A DNA stretch of 19,525 nucleotides from Thermoplasmata archaeon (GTDB taxonomy: Archaea; Thermoplasmatota; Thermoplasmata; Lutacidiplasmatales; UBA184): the NCBI GenBank assembly GCA_030037875.1, contig JASHPV010000126.1, positions 1 through 19,525 on the forward strand, written 5' to 3'. Position 1 is the stretch's first letter. Every line of letters starts with the position of its first letter. Shown here piece after piece: positions 14,201 to 19,525 of this stretch. The position numbers were made by a program, and so were the translations under genes. Below the pieces are notes generated by a model that saw only the letters and a list, made by a program, of their open reading frames with translations, made no database searches and was not told the DNA's origin.

Positions 14201-14824
14201 TCAGGCGGGTTCCGCCGGCGGCGGGGCGGTCGACGGCCCGACGTCCGGAACACCGTCCGGACCGGTCGGCTGGGGGGGTGTTGTCCCGGCGCCTCCCACG
14301 TTCGGCGCGGGGAGTCCCAGCTTCTTCGCGAGGAATTCTCGGATCTGCTCGGGCCGACTTGACCCGATGCCGAAATACTCGGCAAACCGGGCCGTGGTCG
14401 TGAGCTCGAGCGTGGAACCTTTCGGCTCTGCTCGGATAAGTCCGAAGCTCTGGAGTTCGGCCACCTCCTGGTACGCGTACTCCCCAACCATCTTGACGAG
14501 GACGCTCTGCAGCATCGGCTGGTGGTACGCGATCAGCGTAAGGGACTTGAGGGTGCGCGGCGGGATCTCGATGGGCTGGACAGAGTGCACCGACGGAAGG
14601 AACTCCTCCCGAACTTGGAGCGCGTACCGGTCCCCGACCCGACGAATCTCGAGCGAGGTCTGACGGTTCGAATACGTTCGAACGAGGTGACGGAGGGCTC
14701 GCTGCACGGACCGGTAGTCGGACTCGCCGGCCTTTTCGGTCAGCTCCTTCACGGAGAGCGGCGTGCCCCCCGCAAAGAGGATCGCCTCGAGCTTGAGTTC
14801 CAGCGCGTCGGTGCGGGCGGGCAA
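14201..14824 (-). CDS. scpB: segregation and condensation protein B
   Basis: The 207-residue protein begins LELKLEAILFAGGTPLSVKEL, the typical ScpB start. Two winged-helix domains follow (about residues 5-80 and 85-170), with TLKSLTLIAYHQPMLQ and ELQSFGLIRAEPKGSTLELTTTARFAEYFGI. Residues 170-207 are a Pro-rich, probably disordered tail. ScpB dimerises on the kleisin ScpA and regulates the SMC ring. The start is a TTG, supported by GGAGG nine bases upstream and by the immediate match to the family N-terminus. The ATG at 14832 is in another frame. The gene begins 4 bases after the scpA stop, as third gene of the smc operon. Confidence 0.92.
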   Translation of the reverse strand: MPARTDALELKLEAILFAGGTPLSVKELTEKAGESDYRSVQRALRHLVRTYSNRQTSLEIRRVGDRYALQVREEFLPSVHSVQPIEIPPRTLKSLTLIAYHQPMLQSVLVKMVGEYAYQEVAELQSFGLIRAEPKGSTLELTTTARFAEYFGIGSSRPEQIREFLAKKLGLPAPNVGGAGTTPPQPTGPDGVPDVGPSTAPPPAEPA

Positions 14825-14828
14825 GACT

Positions 14829-15785
14829 TCATGCCTCCGGAGTGGGGGTCGGCCGTTCCTCGAGCGAGCGGACGACCATCAAGGGAGTCTCCGCGATCTT
14901 CTCCTGGCGAAGTTCGACGGCCTGTACCCGGGCCAAATGGAGCGCGGCCAGGAAGGTCGCCACGAGCCGGTCGCGCCCCTGCTCGGGTCGCCACAGACTC
15001 AGGAACGGAAACGCCTCGCCGATCGGATGGGTCAGCGCGACCTCCCAGATATCGGCCACATCGCGCTCGGGGATCTCCCCATGGACGAGGATTTCGGGGG
15101 GAGAGCGCTGCTCCTCGCGCAGCCGCTGGCGGAGCTCCTCGACCCGAAGGGCTCGACGTGCTTCCTGCTCGGCCTCTCCGAAGGCGGAGACTAGCTCGAG
15201 TAACGACACCGGACGCGCCTCATGGTGCCGGACCATGAACTCCAACGGCGGGGGCGCCGGAGTCTCGAGGACCGCGGCGGTGACGTCCACGGCCTCCGGA
15301 GTCGTCAGCTCGCCGAGGAATCCGTCGTCCGGGCCGACCGCCGCGTCGGCGGCGGGGTCGGGCGGAGGCTCTCGGTTGGCCAGGATCTCCCGGGATTGGA
15401 GCCAGAGAATGCTCCACGCCATGAAGACGAGACGCCCGGCCACGGCGAAATCGACCCCACCGTCGGTCCGGATCCGTTTGATGTAAAGTTCGGTGAACCG
15501 ACCCAGGTCGATCTCCCATGGGTCGAACGACTCGTCGAGGACCAGCTCGAACAGCATCGCGAGGGCCTTGTCGAATGGGTCCGCGATGATCACGTGGACC
15601 CCTTCCTTGAGCTCTTGCACGAGCGTCATGTACCGCTCGAGGAGAGGACTCTGCCCATCCGCCTCGCCATGGAGCGACCGGTGGAAGAGGAGGTAGTTGA
15701 GGACCCGTTCGGCGGCCTCTCGGGAGACCGGTGCGGTCCCGAGCACCGTCGGAAGCTCGCGGGCTTCGAGTTGCGAGATCGTCAT
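14829..15785 (-). CDS. scpA: segregation and condensation protein A (kleisin)
   Basis: The 318-residue protein carries the ScpA N-terminal region that contacts the SMC neck, including IADPFDKALAMLFELV and FDPWEIDLGRFTELYIKRI (about residues 68-112). FMAWSILWLQSREIL follows. After an acidic, Pro-rich linker (about 137-190), a C-terminal winged helix (about 250-310) ends in LVATFLAALHLARVQAVELRQ, which would bind the SMC head. The kleisin bridges the two SMC heads. The start ATG overlaps the smc stop as ATGA, with GGTGA about seven bases upstream. The length is somewhat above bacterial ScpA because of the linker and an N-terminal extension of about 25 residues. Confidence 0.93.
   Translation of the reverse strand: MTISQLEARELPTVLGTAPVSREAAERVLNYLLFHRSLHGEADGQSPLLERYMTLVQELKEGVHVIIADPFDKALAMLFELVLDESFDPWEIDLGRFTELYIKRIRTDGGVDFAVAGRLVFMAWSILWLQSREILANREPPPDPAADAAVGPDDGFLGELTTPEAVDVTAAVLETPAPPPLEFMVRHHEARPVSLLELVSAFGEAEQEARRALRVEELRQRLREEQRSPPEILVHGEIPERDVADIWEVALTHPIGEAFPFLSLWRPEQGRDRLVATFLAALHLARVQAVELRQEKIAETPLMVVRSLEERPTPTPEA
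14834..14838 (-). promoter_or_regulatory. Shine-Dalgarno site for the scpB TTG start
   Basis: GGAGG on the minus strand, inside the end of scpA, lies nine bases before TTG at 14824. It complements the archaeal 16S 3' end and decides in favour of the TTG start. Confidence 0.6.
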
Positions 15786-18700
15786 GCCGCCTCACCCGCG
15801 GGGGGCGACACCACGACGGCGCTTCGGTCCCGCTCGTCCGCGTCCACGATCTCATCGAGGCCGAGCCCGACAACACGGGAACATCCGTCCCCATGCATCG
15901 TCACGCCGAAGAGCCGATGCGCGAACTTGAGCGTCACTTTCCGCAACGAGATCACGATGAACTGTGCGCGTTCGGCGTTCCGCCGAAGCATGCGCCCGAG
16001 GTTCTCGGCGTTGACCGCATCGAGGGACATATCGACCTCGTCAAACACGTAGAGCGGGCTGGGGTCGTACCGCTGAAGGGCGAACACGAATGCGAGGCTG
16101 GCAAGCGACTTTTCGCCGCCCGAGAGCTGTTCCAGTCGGTAGACCTTCTTGCCGGTCGGCGAGGCCCGGATCAGCAGGCCGGCCTGGAGCGGGTCGTCCG
16201 GGTTCTCGAGGACGACCTCCCCCTCGCCGCCGTTGGACAGCTCGTTGTAGATCTCGTGGAAGCCCTGGTTGACGGCGGACACGACTTCGGTCAGCCGGGT
16301 TCGCTTCTTCGTTTCGATCTCATCCACGAGCTTCTGGAGGTCCCCTTTCTCCCCATTCAACCGTCGCGTCTCCGCGTCGAACTCGTCGAGCCGCTTCTTC
16401 TCGGCCTCGTACTCGTCGAGGGCGCGAAGATTGACCGAGCCCATCGATTCGAGCTGGGCTCCGAGTTGGGAGATGGTCCGCTTCAGCTGGTCGACGGGGA
16501 CCGGCTTGGCCTCTTCCTCCTCGGTCGCCGGGAACTGTCGGAGGGCTTCCTCCACTTCCGACAGAGCCTGGCGGGCCTGGGCTAGCCGGACCTCCTCGTG
16601 TTGTTGGAGAGCGGTCTGCGTCTCGACCTGCCCGCTGGCCTTGGTCAGCTGTTCGGTGACCTTGAGACGGTCGGCCTCGAGCTTCGTTTTTTGGATCGCC
16701 AGTTCTTGCGCGGCGGTGGTCAGCTTGGTCTCCACTGCGCGAAGTGCGTCCAGGGACCCCTTGGCCTGGTCCCGTTCGGCCTGCACCGAGGCGAGCAGTT
16801 TCTGCTTCTCGGTCCGTTCGGCTTCGAGCTGCTTGAGTTCGTCGCGCCGGGCTGCGAGCTGGTCCTTGGCCGCCTTCGAGGAAGCCCGGGTCGCCCCCAG
16901 GTCTCTCTCGAACTGGACTCGGTTCTCTTCGGCTTTCTGGATCGTCTGCTGGAGGGCTCGGATCTTCTCCGAGATCGCCCCGGGCATCTGGCCCAAATAC
17001 TCTTCCTGCAGTTTTTGATGCCCCGCCTTCAACGAAGTCACTTCGGCCTCGATCGCCTGCGCGGCGGCCTCGGCCCGCGAGAGCTTCGTCTCCGCCTCCG
17101 CGAGCGTCTTTTCGGCGGTGGAGGCGCGTTCTCGGGCCTCTTTGAGTCGTGTCCGAGCTTGCTCGAGTTGTTGGGTGAGAATCTTGACCGCGCCGGCCTG
17201 GGATTCGTCCTGCCCCGACCGGCGGCCGAGTTCCTCCGCCAGCGTCCGGATCTGGGCGGTCAGCGCGGCGAGTTCGGTCCGGATCCTGGCTTCGGCGTCG
17301 CTCTTCGCGCGCAGCTCTGCGCCGAGACGCTTGAGTTCCAACGCGCTGTCCGGTCCGTTCCGGCCCCCGGTATCGGTGTAACCGCCGGTGATGGCTCCGG
17401 TCGCCTCGATGAGGTCCCCTTGGAGCGTGACGAGCCGTACGCCGCCCATCTGGTCCCGTGCCGCGCCGAGGCTTTCCATGACGACCGTTTCGCCGAACAC
17501 GTACCAGAACGCGGGGCGGAGCGCCTCGTCGAAATGTAACAGGTCAAGTGCAAAGCCAACGGCTCCCGAAGCCTTCGCCGCGATCAGGGACTTGCCGTGG
17601 GGCCGCCCCGGAAGCATCCTGTTCAACGGCAAGAACGTCGCCCGTCCCCGTTTCTCTTCTCGGAGCAACTGAATGCACTGCTCCGCGACCGCATCGGTTT
17701 CGACCACGAGGGCCTGGAACCGGGCCCCCGCCGCGACGGTCAGGGCCGTTTGGTACTTCGGGTCGAATTCGGCGAGTTCCTCCACCGTCCCGCGGATGCC
17801 AGGCAGTTTCCCCAGGTTGCGCTGCGAGAGTAGGAAATCGACTGCGGCAGCGGTGCTGGCCCCCGACCCCGGGCGAGCGGTCGCTTTGAGGCGCGCGTCG
17901 AGCGCGAGATAACGTCGATTGAGCTCCTGGACCTCCTTCGCGAGTCCATCGGCCACGTCCAGGCTGCGTTTTTCCTTCGCCTTGAGGCCCAGAAATTGTT
18001 GTTGAAGTTCAGAGGCGGTGGGGCCATTGGATCCTCCGGGACGGGATTGCTTCACTCGGAGCTCGAGGTCGCGGACTTCAATGCCCCGGTTCTCGAGTTC
18101 GTCCTCCGCCCGGGCCTTCTCTTGCTCCGCCGTCGTCAGCGCGCCACGGGCACCTTCGCGAAGACGGATCGAGGCCTGCCAAGCCGCGTCCCTCTCTTCG
18201 AGCTTCTTCTGGCCGACCAGGGTCTGCTTGCGAATTTCGAGCAGTTTCCCTCGGGAGCTCTCCGTCTGACCCGTCAGGGAGTCGAGCGATTTTCGAGTGG
18301 TTTCGAGGGTCTCCTCAACCTCGGCGAGATCCCTCTGCAGCGCCTTCTCTTTCTCGGCGAGCTCCTTCGTCTCCTTCTCGGCGCGTTGGATCTCGGGAGC
18401 GAGAACGGTGGTCTTCTGCTTGAGCTGGGCTAGGTCCTCTTCGGTCGAGCGATACCGTTCCTCCAGCGTGGCGAAGGTCATGCGCCGCCCGTCGAGTTCG
18501 GCCTTGAACTTCTGGGCGTCCTCGCCCGACCGTCGTGCGATCTCGGACTCGATCTCGGAGATCTTGGCCGCCAGTTGGTCTCGCTGGCCTTCGAGACGAG
18601 CCACGTCGGCGCGGAACTTGGTGATCTGTTCGGTGATCTTCTTCAACTGGGCCTCGCAGGTTTCGACCTCTTGGCGGGCCAAAAGGGCGCCCGCGCGGGC

Positions 18701-19405
18701 CAGACGTGCCTCGGCGTGCCGCTTCTCGTCCTGGAGCTGTTTGTACTGGATCGCTTGGACCCGCTGTCCCTCCAGGGCCTCGATGTGGCTCCGGATTTCC
18801 GTCAGGAGGGTGTTGATCCGGTCCAGGTTCTGTTCGAGCTCGGTACGGCGCGCGGCCGCTCGGTCGAGCTCGTCATTGTACTGAGCAATTCCGGCCAGGC
18901 GCTCGACCAGCCCGCGGCGGGGGATCGGCCCCATGCTGACGATCCGATTGACGTCCCCCTGCTGGACGATGTTGTACCCATCCCCTGACAGTCGCGCGTG
19001 CGCGAGGACGTTGTCGAGCTCGCCTTGGGTGGACCGCCGTCCATTGACGTAGAAGTAGGAGTAGTAGCCATCCGGGTCGGAGGGCGCGATCTTGACGTAT
19101 CGCGAGAGCTCCACCTCATCGGCGTCGACGGGGAGCAGGCGATCGTGATTATCGAACAGTAGGCCCACCTCGCACTCGGTGGCGGCCTTCTTGGTCGAGC
19201 CACCGTTGAACAGAAGGTGCGTCAACCGGTCCGCTCGGAGCGCCTTCGAGCTGGTCGGCCCCAGGACGAACAACACCGCGTCGGCGATGTTCGACTTGCC
19301 CATCCCGTTGGGTCCGGCGATGCCGGTAAACCCAGAAGTGAAAGGAATCTCCGTGACGCCGGAGAACGATTTGAAGTTCCGAGTGCGGATCCGCTTGAGG
19401 TGCAT
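15782..19405 (-). CDS. smc: chromosome segregation ATPase SMC
   Basis: The 1207-residue protein has full SMC architecture. The N-terminal head carries Walker A GPNGMGKSN (31-39). A long coiled coil leads to the hinge at about 530-680, including LPGIRGTVEELAEFD and VRLVTLQGDLIEATGAITGG. A returning coiled coil leads to the C-terminal head with signature LSGGEKSL near 1093 and Walker B PLYVFDEVDMSLD near 1117-1129. SMC dimers with ScpA and ScpB form an ATP-driven ring that compacts and segregates the chromosome. The start MHLKRIRTRNFKSF matches the family exactly and has GGTGACC seven bases upstream. The short basic-acidic tail after the head is ordinary. Archaeal SMCs have Leu-Arg rather than His-Arg after the last strand, and this one reads ISLRK. 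Confidence 0.97.
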   Translation of the reverse strand: MHLKRIRTRNFKSFSGVTEIPFTSGFTGIAGPNGMGKSNIADAVLFVLGPTSSKALRADRLTHLLFNGGSTKKAATECEVGLLFDNHDRLLPVDADEVELSRYVKIAPSDPDGYYSYFYVNGRRSTQGELDNVLAHARLSGDGYNIVQQGDVNRIVSMGPIPRRGLVERLAGIAQYNDELDRAAARRTELEQNLDRINTLLTEIRSHIEALEGQRVQAIQYKQLQDEKRHAEARLARAGALLARQEVETCEAQLKKITEQITKFRADVARLEGQRDQLAAKISEIESEIARRSGEDAQKFKAELDGRRMTFATLEERYRSTEEDLAQLKQKTTVLAPEIQRAEKETKELAEKEKALQRDLAEVEETLETTRKSLDSLTGQTESSRGKLLEIRKQTLVGQKKLEERDAAWQASIRLREGARGALTTAEQEKARAEDELENRGIEVRDLELRVKQSRPGGSNGPTASELQQQFLGLKAKEKRSLDVADGLAKEVQELNRRYLALDARLKATARPGSGASTAAAVDFLLSQRNLGKLPGIRGTVEELAEFDPKYQTALTVAAGARFQALVVETDAVAEQCIQLLREEKRGRATFLPLNRMLPGRPHGKSLIAAKASGAVGFALDLLHFDEALRPAFWYVFGETVVMESLGAARDQMGGVRLVTLQGDLIEATGAITGGYTDTGGRNGPDSALELKRLGAELRAKSDAEARIRTELAALTAQIRTLAEELGRRSGQDESQAGAVKILTQQLEQARTRLKEARERASTAEKTLAEAETKLSRAEAAAQAIEAEVTSLKAGHQKLQEEYLGQMPGAISEKIRALQQTIQKAEENRVQFERDLGATRASSKAAKDQLAARRDELKQLEAERTEKQKLLASVQAERDQAKGSLDALRAVETKLTTAAQELAIQKTKLEADRLKVTEQLTKASGQVETQTALQQHEEVRLAQARQALSEVEEALRQFPATEEEEAKPVPVDQLKRTISQLGAQLESMGSVNLRALDEYEAEKKRLDEFDAETRRLNGEKGDLQKLVDEIETKKRTRLTEVVSAVNQGFHEIYNELSNGGEGEVVLENPDDPLQAGLLIRASPTGKKVYRLEQLSGGEKSLASLAFVFALQRYDPSPLYVFDEVDMSLDAVNAENLGRMLRRNAERAQFIVISLRKVTLKFAHRLFGVTMHGDGCSRVVGLGLDEIVDADERDRSAVVVSPPAGEAA

Positions 19406-19410
19406 CGAGA

Positions 19411-19418
19411 GGTCACCC
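19411..19418 (-). promoter_or_regulatory. Shine-Dalgarno site for smc
   Basis: GGGTGACC on the minus strand ends five bases before the smc ATG. The GGTGA core complements the archaeal 16S 3' end, so smc is probably translated from a leadered message. Confidence 0.5.
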
Positions 19419-19464
19419 TACCTGCGGAAACGCCCCATTTGTCTTCGGCCCACGTGCCGTTTGT

Positions 19465-19478
19465 CTGACAGATGTCAG
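19465..19478. repeat. short inverted repeat upstream of smc
   Basis: CTGACA and TGTCAG are perfect inverted arms with a GA spacer, 60-73 bases upstream of the smc start. AT-rich candidates CAAATGG (near 19438) and CAAATAGG (near 19506) flank it. It could be an operator or chance. No coding sequence is supported in the 120 bases to the right edge. Confidence 0.3.
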
Positions 19479-19525
19479 CAGAAAGCGCCAACCCTGTCTG
19501 CCCTATTTGACTGTGTCGTTCCAAT

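Noticed and set aside
15900..15960. SMC with Leu instead of His in the H-loop (ISLRK)
   Set aside because: From memory, archaeal SMC proteins usually have Leu-Arg at this place, so it is not a defect.
1..19525. CRISPR array, insertion sequence, integrase or defence genes
   Set aside because: No regularly spaced repeats, transposase motifs or terminal inverted repeats were seen on either strand.

Overview
The window is a gene-dense, GC-rich stretch of archaeal chromosome. The domain call rests on sn-glycerol-1-phosphate dehydrogenase (the archaeal lipid enzyme), an archaeal-type leucyl-tRNA synthetase, UPF0179 and HVO_0476-type Zn-ribbon proteins, archaeal RqcH, a tRNA without encoded CCA, and TATA-like boxes about 26-30 bases upstream of several start codons, which implies leaderless transcripts. 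A high-GC member of Thermoplasmatota is my best guess. The acid-type G1 peptidase would fit an acidic habitat. The lineage call is inference only.

Region 1 (1-4525): a divergent pair, a left-edge acyl-CoA dehydrogenase fragment (minus) and rqcH (plus), shares one palindromic CTTAAG box. rqcH converges on, and overlaps antisense, a Zn-ribbon gene. That gene is divergent from a GNAT acetyltransferase, which is followed by a membrane-anchored glutamic (G1) peptidase whose start codon is not a standard one.

Region 2 (4554-7025, minus strand): queE (deazaguanine synthesis), egsA (membrane lipid backbone), UPF0179 and tRNA-Pro(TGG) lie in one direction with short gaps. The tRNA carries an insertion of about 30 bases in its D-loop that looks like a non-canonical intron.

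Region 3 (7148-12778): leuS on the plus strand meets dcd tail to tail with overlapping stop codons. Upstream of dcd on the same strand is a copper P1B ATPase with an N-terminal YHS domain.

Region 4 (12851-19405, minus strand): smc, scpA and scpB form a tightly packed condensin operon, followed by a HIT hydrolase and a MEMO-family gene joined by a 1-base gap. Genes inside transcription units show Shine-Dalgarno sequences (GGTGA/GGAGG), while several first genes look leaderless.

I saw no CRISPR array, insertion sequence, phage gene or defence island. Most of the window is core housekeeping. The best leads for something undescribed are the tRNA-Pro D-loop insertion, the altered KMSKS loop of LeuRS, the symmetric divergent promoter, and the anchored G1 peptidase.
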